Source of the DNA: JAVBPE01 sp031549865
GTDB lineage: Bacteria > Bacillota_I > Bacilli_A > Acholeplasmatales > Anaeroplasmataceae
Direction of reading: 5' to 3'
Assembly (NCBI GenBank): GCA_031549865.1
Contig: JAVBPE010000002.1
Span: 310,001 to 374,000, forward strand
Length of the DNA stretch: 64,000 nt
This document shows positions 26,915 through 35,631 of the stretch, piece by piece. Both the position numbers and the translations under genes were made by a program. The notes beneath the pieces are model-generated. The model saw nothing but the letters and a program-made list of their open reading frames with translations, did not search any database and had not been told where the DNA came from. Each line of letters starts with the position of its first letter. Position 1 is the first letter of the stretch.

Positions 26915-28738
26915 ATGAAAAAATATTTGAGTTTAGTTGTTTTAATGATGATAATGGTTTTTGTATCATCATGTAAGAATAATGATGATATTAGTAGTGA
27001 GATTCAAACAACATCTTTTGAATATACTTCTAATGAAGCAGAAATTTCAGAAGTAAAAGAAGTAGAGGTTAGTGAAGTTTTAGTAAATAGTGGTGAATAT
27101 GAATGTGAAACTACTGATGTTATAGTTAATTTAGATACATTAGTTATATCTAATTCTAATAATTATATAACTTTAAAAAATGATAATGTTTTTGAAATAA
27201 CAAGTGGTGGCACGTATGTTTTTAGTGGAACATTAGAAGATGGACAAATTATAATTAATGCATTATCTGGAGAAAAGGTTTATATAGTTTTAAATGGAGT
27301 AAGTATTAAATCAAAAAAGAACGCACCATTACTTAGTTTACTTCAAAGTAAAACTTATATAACCCTAGCAACTAATTCTGTTAATTATTTAGAAGATGCA
27401 CTATCTTATACATATGAAAATTCAAATGAAGAACCTAATGCTTGTTTATATTCTAAAAAAGATTTAACTATTGATGGTGATGGAGAATTATATGTAGTAG
27501 GTAATTTTAATAATGGTATTGGATGTAAGGCTGATTTAAAAATAAAAAATGGAAATATTAATGTGATAGCTTTAAATAATGCAATAAAGGGTAATAATAG
27601 TATTGAAATAAAAAAAGGTATCTTTACTATTAAATCTGATAGCGATGCTTTAAAGTCAGACGATACTAAAGATAGTGAAAATGGCTATATCGAAGTAACG
27701 GATGGTACATTTAATATAACTGCAGGAAATGATGCCTTTGATGCAACAAATACAGTTACTATAGAAAATGGAGTATTTAACATAATTACTGGTGGGGGAA
27801 GTTCAAAGACTATTACTAATAGCGATACTGGTTCTTATAAAGCTATAAAAGGAGCTAATGGAGTAATTATTAATGGTGGTACATTTTCAATCAATTCTAA
27901 AGATGATGCGATTCATTCAGATAATGTTGTTACAATAACGGCTGGAACTTTTGTTATAAGCAGTGGTGATGATGGGATTCATGCGGATTCTAACCTTAAT
28001 ATAAGTGGTGGTGTTATTGACATCATAAAAAGCTATGAAGGATTAGAAGCTTTAGAAATAAATATAACAAGTGGTAATATTAAAATTACAGCATCTGACG
28101 ATGGAATAAATGCTGCAGGTGGTGCTGATGGTTCAAGTTCAATGTTTCAAGCAACATCAAATGGTTTACTGAAAATATCTGGAGGTTTCATTGTTGTTAA
28201 TGCATCTGGTGATGGACTTGATGCCAATGGCTCTATTGAGATATCAGGGGGGACAATAATCGTGTTTGGTCCTACAAGCAATAATGATGGTGCACTTGAT
28301 TTTGATAATACTTTAAAAATCACTGGCGGTATATTAGTTGCCTTAGGAAGCAGTGGAATGGCTCAAAACATTTCTTCAATATCAACACAATATGGCTTTT
28401 TAGTGGGATTTAATTCAGTTACTGCAAATACTATTTTAAATATAACTGACTTTGATGGAAACGAAATATTAACAATTATATCTCCAAAAGCGTATCAATC
28501 TATCGTTGTTTCAACACCTCAAATAACTAATAAAATGACATATACGCTTAAGACAGGTGGAACATATAGTGGTGGAGAAAATATGAGTGGTTATTTGACT
28601 GGCGGAACATATAGTGGAGGTAGTACACTTACAACAGTAACTACAAGTGGAATCGCAACTTCAAGTTCGATTTCAGGTGGTGCAGGTTTTGGTGGAGATC
28701 CAAACAAACCTGGCGGTGGTGCACTTTGGCATAAATAA
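26915..28738 (+). CDS. Cthe_2159-type carbohydrate (pectin)-binding lipoprotein
   Basis: 607 residues with a lipoprotein signal (VFVSSC). The body is a right-handed beta-helix of repeated turns such as KSDSDALKSD, TAGNDAFDA, NSKDDAIHSDN, SSGDDGIHAD and ASDDGINA. The opening GGTYVFSGTLEDGQIIIN and LNGVSIKSKKNAPL match the DUF4353/Cthe_2159 family, whose clostridial founder binds polygalacturonate with calcium. The repeated Asp pairs are the likely calcium sites. The C-terminus has a GGTYSGG repeat and a Ser/Thr/Gly-rich tail. Together with GH28 and uxaBAC it points to pectin use. GAGGTGG precedes the ATG. Confidence 0.82.
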   Translation: MKKYLSLVVLMMIMVFVSSCKNNDDISSEIQTTSFEYTSNEAEISEVKEVEVSEVLVNSGEYECETTDVIVNLDTLVISNSNNYITLKNDNVFEITSGGTYVFSGTLEDGQIIINALSGEKVYIVLNGVSIKSKKNAPLLSLLQSKTYITLATNSVNYLEDALSYTYENSNEEPNACLYSKKDLTIDGDGELYVVGNFNNGIGCKADLKIKNGNINVIALNNAIKGNNSIEIKKGIFTIKSDSDALKSDDTKDSENGYIEVTDGTFNITAGNDAFDATNTVTIENGVFNIITGGGSSKTITNSDTGSYKAIKGANGVIINGGTFSINSKDDAIHSDNVVTITAGTFVISSGDDGIHADSNLNISGGVIDIIKSYEGLEALEINITSGNIKITASDDGINAAGGADGSSSMFQATSNGLLKISGGFIVVNASGDGLDANGSIEISGGTIIVFGPTSNNDGALDFDNTLKITGGILVALGSSGMAQNISSISTQYGFLVGFNSVTANTILNITDFDGNEILTIISPKAYQSIVVSTPQITNKMTYTLKTGGTYSGGENMSGYLTGGTYSGGSTLTTVTTSGIATSSSISGGAGFGGDPNKPGGGALWHK

Positions 28739-28761
28739 AGTCTATTAATTTAGACTTTTTT
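28738..28761 (+). terminator. Intrinsic terminator
   Basis: Stem AAGTCTA / TAGACTT with a 6-base loop and T run. Confidence 0.85.
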
Positions 28762-28817
28762 TATTAATTATTTTATGATAAAATCTATTTTATAAAGTAT
28801 TATTTGGGAGGCTAATT

Positions 28818-29993
28818 ATGATTAATAATAAAATGTATGAACTTGGTTCAAAACGTTCAGTAATAAGAGAAATTTTTGAATATGGTAATAAAAGACGTGC
28901 AGTAGTGGGAGAAGACAGCGTTTATGATTTTAGTTTAGGAAACCCTAATGTTGATGCCCCGGTTTGTTTAGAAGAAGCAATCATTACTTTAGCATCTAAA
29001 AAGAATATTCATGCCTATACATCGGCTCAAGGAGCTTTAAATGTTAGAGAAACTTTAGCTAATTATTTAAATAAAAAACATGAAACTAATTTTAATGCTG
29101 ATAATTTTTATATGACTGTAGGTGCTGCAGCATCGCTTTGTGCAACCCTAAATGCCTTATGCAATGAAGGTGATGAAGTAATAGTTATTGCCCCATTCTT
29201 TACAGAGTATAGAGTGTTTGTTGAAAGTGCTAATGCTAAACTTATAATAGTTGAACCAAATTTAAATGACTTTCAAATCGACTTTAACTCACTTATTAAT
29301 AAAATAAATAAAAATACTAAAGCATTAATAATTAATTCACCAAATAACCCATCTGGCGTTGTTTATAGTGAAGAGGTTATTATTAAGTTAGCTAAAGTAC
29401 TTAACGAAAAATCAAATGAATATGGAAATCCTATATTTTTAATAAGTGATGAACCATACCGTGAAATTGTTTATGGAGGTATTAAAGTACCTTTTGTAAC
29501 AAAGTATTACAATAATACAATTGTTTGTTATTCATATTCAAAATCATTATCGCTTCCGGGCGAACGCATTGGATATGTGTTAGTCCCAAATGAAGTTACA
29601 AATAGTAAAGAAGTCTATTTAGCTGTGTGTGGGGCAGGTAGGTCCCTTGGTTATGTATGTGCCCCTGCATTATTCCAACAAGTAATTGCGATGTGTATTG
29701 ATAAAACATCTGATATGTCAATTTATGAAAATAATAGAAATCTATTATATGATGGATTATCTAATTTAGGATTTAGTTGCGTTAAGCCTCAAGGAGCTTT
29801 CTATTTATTTCTTAAATCACCAATTAGTGATGCGAATGAGTTTGCAAAAAAAGCTATGGAATATGATATATTAGTTGTTCCATCAGATGATTTTGGAGTA
29901 AAAGGTTATGTAAGATTAGCATATTGTGTAAAAACTAAAACTATTATTGATTCAATGAGTGCATTTAAGAAGTTAATGAGTAACTACAAATAA
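28818..29993 (+). CDS. PLP-dependent aminotransferase, class I/II
   Basis: 391 residues of fold type I. Motifs: NSPNNPSGVVYS, ISDEPYREIVYGG (PLP-ring Asp/Tyr) and the Schiff-base lysine region CYSYSKSLSLPGERIGYV, with a C-terminal VRLAYCV (substrate-carboxylate Arg). This is the aspartate/aromatic aminotransferase subgroup. It lies near the aromatic operon (32.7 kb), so transamination of phenylpyruvate or hydroxyphenylpyruvate is plausible, but specificity cannot be read from the sequence. GGGAGG precedes the ATG. Confidence 0.88.
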   Translation: MINNKMYELGSKRSVIREIFEYGNKRRAVVGEDSVYDFSLGNPNVDAPVCLEEAIITLASKKNIHAYTSAQGALNVRETLANYLNKKHETNFNADNFYMTVGAAASLCATLNALCNEGDEVIVIAPFFTEYRVFVESANAKLIIVEPNLNDFQIDFNSLINKINKNTKALIINSPNNPSGVVYSEEVIIKLAKVLNEKSNEYGNPIFLISDEPYREIVYGGIKVPFVTKYYNNTIVCYSYSKSLSLPGERIGYVLVPNEVTNSKEVYLAVCGAGRSLGYVCAPALFQQVIAMCIDKTSDMSIYENNRNLLYDGLSNLGFSCVKPQGAFYLFLKSPISDANEFAKKAMEYDILVVPSDDFGVKGYVRLAYCVKTKTIIDSMSAFKKLMSNYK

Positions 29994-29999
29994 AAGATA

Positions 30000-30028
30000 T
30001 TGTTTTTATAGCACTAAGATGTTAAAAT
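30000..30028 (+). promoter_or_regulatory. Promoter of the ABC-F gene
   Basis: TTGTTT, 17-base spacer, TAAAAT (30023-30028), followed by a long leader (about 150 bases) before the coding region. Confidence 0.6.
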
Positions 30029-30050
30029 AGATACATAAGGTGGTGTGAAG

Positions 30051-30068
30051 ATGATTATTTCTTGTTAA
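30051..30068 (+). CDS. Leader peptide MIISC upstream of the ABC-F gene
   Basis: A five-codon ORF (ATG ATT ATT TCT TGT TAA) preceded at a good distance by AAGGTGGTG. Antibiotic-resistance ABC-F genes (vga, lsa, vmlR, lmo0919) are commonly induced through ribosome stalling on short leader ORFs that changes attenuator folding. Translation of this one is not proven; its position and ribosome site are the evidence. Confidence 0.5.
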   Translation: MIISC

Positions 30069-30103
30069 TCTAAGTTTAAATTAAATTATTAATTATACTT
30101 TAT

Positions 30104-30164
30104 GGCAAGGAATAATCTCTTCCACTTTTTTCGTTTAAATTTAATAGGATAATTATTTTTTGCC
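30104..30164 (+). promoter_or_regulatory. Leader RNA hairpin of the ABC-F gene
   Basis: Positions 30104-30116 and 30152-30164 can form a 13-bp helix (11 Watson-Crick plus two G-U pairs, GGCAA / TTGCC at the base). The 35-base loop contains two T runs and an AT-rich palindrome, so alternative terminator or anti-terminator folds are possible. Fits attenuation control; not proven. Confidence 0.5.
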
Positions 30165-30186
30165 TACTTATAAAGGAGGTAAATAT

Positions 30187-31665
30187 ATGTCGTTAATTAA
30201 TGTTAGTGATTTAACTTTTGGGTATGATGGTGACCCTAATAATATATTTGAAAATGTATCATTTCAAATTGATACTAATTGGAAATTAGGTTTTATTGGA
30301 CGTAATGGCCGTGGAAAAACAACTTTTTTAAATTTATTACAAAGGAAATATAAATATGAAGGGGTTATAAGTAGTTCTGTTGATTTTCTTTATTTTCCCT
30401 TTCAAGTATCAAATAAAAATAGATTAACTTATGATATTTTACTTGAAATCGATCCGGATTTTATTGATTGGATGCTTATAAAAGAATTATCTAAATTAAA
30501 TTTAGATGCTGAAGTTATTTATAGAAATTTTGATACCTTAAGTATGGGTGAACAGACTAAAGTTTTATTGGCACTTTTGTTTTTGAAAGAAAATAATTTT
30601 TTATTAATAGATGAACCAACGAATCATTTAGATAAAGATGCAAGAGTATTAATAGCTAATTATTTAAATACAAAAAAAGGGTTTATTTTAGTAACTCATG
30701 ATAGATATTTTATGGATCTTTGTGTTGATCATGTTTTAGCGATAAACATTACAAACATCGAAGTGAAGCAAGGTAATTTTTCTACTTGGTATTATAATAA
30801 AGAATTAGAAGATAAATATGAGATTGAGAATAATCAAAGAATAAAAAAGGAAATAAATAGACTTGAAGAATCAGCTTTAGAAAAAAAACAATGGTCAGAT
30901 AAAGTTGAAAAAACTAAATATCACACTAAGGTTGCAGGACTAAGACCAGATAGAGGCTATATTGGTCATAAGTCTGCTAAAATGATGAAAAGATCAAAAA
31001 ATATAGAAAATAATATTGATACACAAATTGAAGAAAAATCAAAGTTATTAAAAAACATTGAAAGTTATGATGATTTAAAAATAAAGTGTCTCCCATTTTC
31101 TAAGAAAACATATTTATTTTTAGAAAATATTAAAATATTTTATGATGAAAAAATGATTTGTGAAAATATAAATTTTGATATATTGTTTGAAGATAGACTA
31201 CAAATATCAGGAAGTAACGGATGTGGAAAGACAAGTATTTTAAAAATAATTTTAGGCGAAAACATTAAATATGAAGGAACCCTTAATGTGTCACCAAATT
31301 TAAAAATATCTTATATTTCCCAAGATACTTCTTATTTAAAAGGTGAAATGGATAATTTTATTTATGACTATAAATTAGATGAAACACTGTTTAAAACAAT
31401 TTTAAGAAAATTAGATTTTTCGAGGGCTGATTTTAATAAAAAACTAGAAATACTTAGTCAGGGAGAAAAAAAGAAAATATTAATCGCTAAAAGTTTATCA
31501 GAAGAAGCACATTTATATATTTGGGATGAACCATTAAATTATATAGATATATTTTCAAGAATACAAATTGAAAAATTAATTTTAGAGTATAAACCAACTA
31601 TGATTTTTGTTGAGCATGATCAAATATTTGGTGAAAAAATTGCAAATAAAAAATTAGAGTTATAA
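30187..31665 (+). CDS. lsa: Lsa-type ABC-F ribosomal protection protein
   Basis: 492 residues with two ABC domains and no membrane segments. First Walker A GRNGRGKTT, signature LSMGEQTK, Walker B LLIDEPTNHLD; second Walker A GSNGCGKTS, signature LSQGEKKK, Walker B YIWDEPLNYID. The start MSLINVSDLTFGYDG and DTNWKLGFIGRNGRGKTTFLNLL are very close to Lsa family proteins, which dislodge lincosamides, streptogramin A and pleuromutilins from the ribosome. The interdomain linker (about 200-300) is Lys/Glu-rich, the antibiotic-resistance domain position. AAAGGAGGT fixes the ATG at 30187. The lsa subtype is not assigned. Confidence 0.88.
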   Translation: MSLINVSDLTFGYDGDPNNIFENVSFQIDTNWKLGFIGRNGRGKTTFLNLLQRKYKYEGVISSSVDFLYFPFQVSNKNRLTYDILLEIDPDFIDWMLIKELSKLNLDAEVIYRNFDTLSMGEQTKVLLALLFLKENNFLLIDEPTNHLDKDARVLIANYLNTKKGFILVTHDRYFMDLCVDHVLAINITNIEVKQGNFSTWYYNKELEDKYEIENNQRIKKEINRLEESALEKKQWSDKVEKTKYHTKVAGLRPDRGYIGHKSAKMMKRSKNIENNIDTQIEEKSKLLKNIESYDDLKIKCLPFSKKTYLFLENIKIFYDEKMICENINFDILFEDRLQISGSNGCGKTSILKIILGENIKYEGTLNVSPNLKISYISQDTSYLKGEMDNFIYDYKLDETLFKTILRKLDFSRADFNKKLEILSQGEKKKILIAKSLSEEAHLYIWDEPLNYIDIFSRIQIEKLILEYKPTMIFVEHDQIFGEKIANKKLEL

Positions 31666-31713
31666 AAAAAATATGTTGAAATGTGATATAATAGATGTAA
31701 TGAGGTGAATTAA

Positions 31714-32571
31714 ATGAAAAAAACTGGAGTAATTGTCTGTTCAAATGCGGGTTTAGACTATATTGAACATGAATATAACATTCCTATATTTAGATCTGTA
31801 GTTATATTTGGAGAAAATGAAAAATATGATGATTATACAGAAATCAGTGCAGTTGATTTTTATAATCGTTTAAAAAATGATAAAAAAGCATTTCCACATA
31901 CCGCTTTCGTTGCAATTGGAAAAATGATTTCAACTTTTGAAGAAATGAAATCATTAGGATATGAAAGAATATTATGTATTATGATTTCTCAAAAATTGAG
32001 CGGTTTACAACAAGCTATTGGCTTGGCAGCAAAAGAAGTTAGTGATTTAGAAATAATAGTATATGATTCTAAAACATTATCTTACCCTCAAGCATATATG
32101 GCACTTTGTGCATCAAAAATGTTTGAAGAAAATAAATCTATAGAAGAAGTAATAAAAAAATTAGATTTTATAAGAGAAAATCATCATATGATTTTTGCAG
32201 TTGATACATTAGAATTCTTAATTAAGAATGGTAGATTATCTAAATTTGCTGGTACTTTTGCTCAAATGTTATCAATTAGACCGCTATTACATATTTCTAA
32301 AGAAGGGGCAGTTGAGTCTTTAGAAAAAACTAGAACTTCCAAAAAAGCACGCGAATTAATGATCTTTGAATATATTAAAGAAATTGAAAATAAGAAAGTT
32401 ATACCTTTCTTAATTCATGCAAATGCAGATGAATCGTTATTAACTGAAATAATAATGAAAGTTAAGGAATTACGCAGTGATTTAACTGAGATATCTATAT
32501 ATCCTTTAACACCTGTAGTCGGATCACATGCTGGTCCAGGTACTGTTGCTTTAGGATGGATATTAATATAA
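31714..32571 (+). CDS. DegV family (FakB-like) fatty-acid-binding protein, second copy
   Basis: 285 residues; starts KKTGVIVCSNAGLDYIEHEY like the copy at 5530, with ISQKLSGLQQAI, DTLEFLIKNGRLSK and C-terminal TPVVGSHAGPGTVALGW. Role as for FakB: binding a fatty acid for phosphorylation by FakA. TATAAT lies about 30 bases upstream and GAGGTG precedes the ATG, so it probably has its own promoter. Followed by a strong terminator. Confidence 0.9.
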   Translation: MKKTGVIVCSNAGLDYIEHEYNIPIFRSVVIFGENEKYDDYTEISAVDFYNRLKNDKKAFPHTAFVAIGKMISTFEEMKSLGYERILCIMISQKLSGLQQAIGLAAKEVSDLEIIVYDSKTLSYPQAYMALCASKMFEENKSIEEVIKKLDFIRENHHMIFAVDTLEFLIKNGRLSKFAGTFAQMLSIRPLLHISKEGAVESLEKTRTSKKARELMIFEYIKEIENKKVIPFLIHANADESLLTEIIMKVKELRSDLTEISIYPLTPVVGSHAGPGTVALGWILI

Positions 32572-32590
32572 TTTTCCTTCTTTTCTTCAT

Positions 32591-32636
32591 AAAGGACTCT
32601 ACCCTAATGTGGGAGAGTCCTTTATATTTTTTTTAG
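32591..32636 (+). terminator. Intrinsic terminator after second degV
   Basis: Ten-bp stem AAAGGACTCT / AGAGTCCTTT extended by CCC/GGG, then a T-rich tract. Confidence 0.9.
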
Positions 32637-32668
32637 TTTTGTTTTAATGAAAAATCTTTACAAATCTT

Positions 32669-32727
32669 TTGCATAACTAATCATATTGTGATAAAATATT
32701 GTATAATATATTAACTAATTAGTTAAT
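32669..32727 (+). promoter_or_regulatory. Promoter and palindromic operator of the aromatic operon
   Basis: TTGCAT (32669-32674), 17-base spacer, TAAAAT (32692-32697); a TATAAT also lies at 32702-32707. Immediately downstream is a perfect 18-bp palindrome ATTAACTAATTAGTTAAT (32710-32727), positioned at the transcription start. This is a good candidate for a repressor site (MarR-type boxes look similar); the regulator is not known. Confidence 0.65.
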
Positions 32728-32756
32728 GTTTATGTTAGAAAGAATACGGTGAGATT

Positions 32757-33773
32757 ATGATTATTAGATTAAAACAAGATGTAACAAATAATGAATTTAC
32801 AAATATAATGAATTATTTTAATACTAGAGGCTTTGAAGTTAAAGATATTTCGGGAGAAACTTTTAAAGTTTTTGGTATTGTTGGAGATACATCTAAAATT
32901 GATATTGAAGATGTTAGAGGGATTTCAGGAATTGGTGAAGTAACACGTATCCAATCTCCATTTAAAAAAGCAAGCAAAGTATTTCATCCTCAAGCAACTA
33001 TTGTTGATGTGAATGGTGTTAAAATTGGAGGAGGCACATTCGTTGTAATGGCAGGACCTTGTTCAGTTGAAACTAAAGACCAAATCATTGGAGTTGCCAA
33101 AGATGTTAAAAAGAGTGGAGCTCATATATTAAGAGGTGGTGCGTATAAACCACGTACATCTCCATATGCTTTCCAAGGTTTAGAACTTGAAGGTCTAGAT
33201 TTATTAATGGAGGCAAGAAAAGAAACAGGATTACCTATTATTACAGAAATCCAATCTGAAGATTTGATTGAACGTTTTGTTAAGGATGTTGATATAATTC
33301 AAGTTGGAGCTCGTAATATGCAAAATTTCCACCTATTAAAAGCATTAGGTAAAATTGATAAACCTATTTTATTAAAACGTGGAATGTCTAATACAATTGA
33401 AGAATGGTTAATGGCAGCTGAATATATCATGGCTGGTGGAAATGAAAAAGTTATTTTATGTGAACGTGGAATTCGTACATTTGAAAAATATACACGTAAC
33501 ACATTAGATTTATCAGCAGTTTTAGCCGTAAAAGAATTATCACATTTGCCTGTAGTAGTTGACCCTTCTCATGCAGCTGGTAAATGGACTATGGTTGAAG
33601 ACTTATCAAAAGCTGCTCTTGCAGTAGGCGCTGATGGTATTATTGTTGAAGTTCATAATAACCCTGAGGCAGCATTATGTGATGGGGCTCAATCTTTAAA
33701 ACCAAAGAAATTTGACGAAATGATGAAACAATTAAAATTAATTGCTCCAATCGTCAATAAAAAAATGGAATAA
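32757..33773 (+). CDS. aroF: 3-deoxy-7-phosphoheptulonate (DAHP) synthase
   Basis: First step of the shikimate pathway, joining PEP and erythrose-4-phosphate. 338 residues: an N-terminal ferredoxin-like regulatory domain (about 1-70) precedes the barrel of the type I-beta class (FVVMAGPCSVET, RGGAYKPRTSPYAFQG, VGARNMQNF, VDPSHAAGKW). Feedback by tyrosine or phenylalanine via the N-terminal domain is typical of this class. Stop and the tyrA ATG overlap by one base. Confidence 0.95.
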   Translation: MIIRLKQDVTNNEFTNIMNYFNTRGFEVKDISGETFKVFGIVGDTSKIDIEDVRGISGIGEVTRIQSPFKKASKVFHPQATIVDVNGVKIGGGTFVVMAGPCSVETKDQIIGVAKDVKKSGAHILRGGAYKPRTSPYAFQGLELEGLDLLMEARKETGLPIITEIQSEDLIERFVKDVDIIQVGARNMQNFHLLKALGKIDKPILLKRGMSNTIEEWLMAAEYIMAGGNEKVILCERGIRTFEKYTRNTLDLSAVLAVKELSHLPVVVDPSHAAGKWTMVEDLSKAALAVGADGIIVEVHNNPEAALCDGAQSLKPKKFDEMMKQLKLIAPIVNKKME

Positions 33774-34597
33774 TGAAAATTTTAATAGTTGGATTAGGTT
33801 TAATTGGAGGCTCTTATGCTAAGGGCTTATCAATGAAGGGACATCAAGTTTATGGTGTTGATAAAGATAAATCTAGCGTCGATTTTGCAAAAAATAATGG
33901 ATATATAACTAAAGGCTCAGATGAGCCTTTAGAATACATTACTGAAGTAGATTTAATTATTATTGGATTATATCCAAAAGCTATTTTAAGTTTTTTAGAA
34001 AAATATCAAGATTCATTTATAAAAGACCAAGTTATTACAGATGTTTGTGGTATTAAACTATCATTTGTTAACGAGGCTAAAAAATTAGCTGGTAAGGCAG
34101 AATATTTATCTCACCATCCAATGGCTGGAAGAGAAAAGGTTGGAATCATTAACGCTACTGAGACAATATTTAAAGGCGCTAATTTTTTAATATGCCCTTT
34201 TGATGAATCAACAAAACATGCAATAAATGTGTTAGAAGAAATAGCTTTAGATTTAAATTTTGGAAATATTAAACTTATAACTCCGGCTCGCCATGATGAA
34301 ATGATTTCTTTTACATCACAACTTACACACGCGATTGCAGTAAGCTTAGTTAATACTGATAAAGACAAAGATACTAAAGACTATATTGGTGATTCTTATC
34401 GCGATTTAACAAGAATTGCCATGATTAATGAAAACTTATGGGCTGAGTTATTTTTAGAAAACAAAACAATTTTATTAAAAAAGATTAATGATTTTGAAGA
34501 ACAATTGGATATATTAAAAAAATGTCTTTTTGATGATAATGAAGAAGGCTTAAAAGAATTATTTATTAATTCTAAAAATAAAAGAAAAGAGATGTAA
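33773..34597 (+). CDS. tyrA: Prephenate dehydrogenase
   Basis: 274 residues. NAD-binding N-terminus MKILIVGLGLIGGSYAKGL, then the catalytic region YLSHHPMAGREKVGI (catalytic His) and SFTSQLTHAIAVSLV. Oxidatively decarboxylates prephenate to 4-hydroxyphenylpyruvate for tyrosine. No ACT domain is fused. It is second in the operon by a TAATG overlap. No pheA (prephenate dehydratase) is seen in the operon. Confidence 0.94.
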   Translation: MKILIVGLGLIGGSYAKGLSMKGHQVYGVDKDKSSVDFAKNNGYITKGSDEPLEYITEVDLIIIGLYPKAILSFLEKYQDSFIKDQVITDVCGIKLSFVNEAKKLAGKAEYLSHHPMAGREKVGIINATETIFKGANFLICPFDESTKHAINVLEEIALDLNFGNIKLITPARHDEMISFTSQLTHAIAVSLVNTDKDKDTKDYIGDSYRDLTRIAMINENLWAELFLENKTILLKKINDFEEQLDILKKCLFDDNEEGLKELFINSKNKRKEM

Positions 34598-34599
34598 TT

Positions 34600-35631
34600 A
34601 TGAAAATTTTAAATGTTTCTATACCTAATCAAAATTCATATGATATCTTAATCGAAGATGGTATTTTAAACCACCTTTCTTTTCATATTAAGAAGGTCTA
34701 TAATAGTAAAAATGTTTTTATAATTACAGATGATAATGTAAGTTCATATTATTTAGATAAAGTTACAAAAGAGTTAGAAAAAGAATATATTGTAAAATCA
34801 GTAATAATTAAAGCTGGTGAAGAATCTAAAACATTAGAAACTTATGCATATATTGCTCAAAAATTAATTGATTTAGATATTAGAAGAAATAATTTAATTA
34901 TTGGTTTAGGTGGAGGAGTAATCGGGGATTTATCAGGATTCGTGGCTTCAACAATTTTTAGAGGAAATCCATATATAAATATTCCAACAACCTTACTTAG
35001 TCAAATGGATAGCTCAATTGGTGGTAAAACGGGAATAGATTTTTATAATAGAAAAAATATTTTGGGAGTTTTTGCTCAACCTAAATTAGTCATAATTGAT
35101 CCACTTACTTTAAATACTTTGCCTCAAGGTGAAATTCAAAGCGGAATGGGAGAACTTATTAAGCACGCATTTATAGGAAATAAAGATTTAATAGTTGAAC
35201 TTCAAAAATGTCCAACTATTAATGAAGATATAATAGCTGAAAGCTTAAAAGTTAAAAAAAGAGTTGTTGAACTTGATCCATTTGATCAAAAAGAAAGAAT
35301 GACCTTAAACTTTGGACATACTTTTGGACATGCTATAGAATTAAAACTTAATTTAAAACACGGTATTGCTGTATCTAATGGAATGCTTATGGCTATTAAA
35401 ATGGGTATTGATTTAGGTATTACAAAGGCAAGTACTTATGATATGTTAGAAGATATTTTAAGAAAGTATAATATTCCATATTCACAAATAGATTATAAAG
35501 ATTATATCAATGATGTACGTTATGATAAAAAGAATTTAGCTGGGACTATTAATTTTATTTTAGTTACTAATCCTGGTGAATGTATTATTCACAAAATAGA
35601 AGAAAAAGAATTAGAAAAGTTGGTGGTATAA
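34600..35631 (+). CDS. aroB: 3-dehydroquinate synthase
   Basis: 343 residues; cyclises DAHP to 3-dehydroquinate with NAD and a divalent metal. Motifs: GLGGGVIGDLSGFVASTIFRG, PTTLLSQMDSSIGGKTGID and the metal-site NFGHTFGHAIE. Two bases follow tyrA; its TAA overlaps the aroA ATG. Confidence 0.96.
   Translation: MKILNVSIPNQNSYDILIEDGILNHLSFHIKKVYNSKNVFIITDDNVSSYYLDKVTKELEKEYIVKSVIIKAGEESKTLETYAYIAQKLIDLDIRRNNLIIGLGGGVIGDLSGFVASTIFRGNPYINIPTTLLSQMDSSIGGKTGIDFYNRKNILGVFAQPKLVIIDPLTLNTLPQGEIQSGMGELIKHAFIGNKDLIVELQKCPTINEDIIAESLKVKKRVVELDPFDQKERMTLNFGHTFGHAIELKLNLKHGIAVSNGMLMAIKMGIDLGITKASTYDMLEDILRKYNIPYSQIDYKDYINDVRYDKKNLAGTINFILVTNPGECIIHKIEEKELEKLVV

Noticed and set aside
32711..32726. Palindrome before the aro operon as a terminator
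   Set aside because: No loop and no T run; it is a DNA-level dyad, more consistent with an operator.
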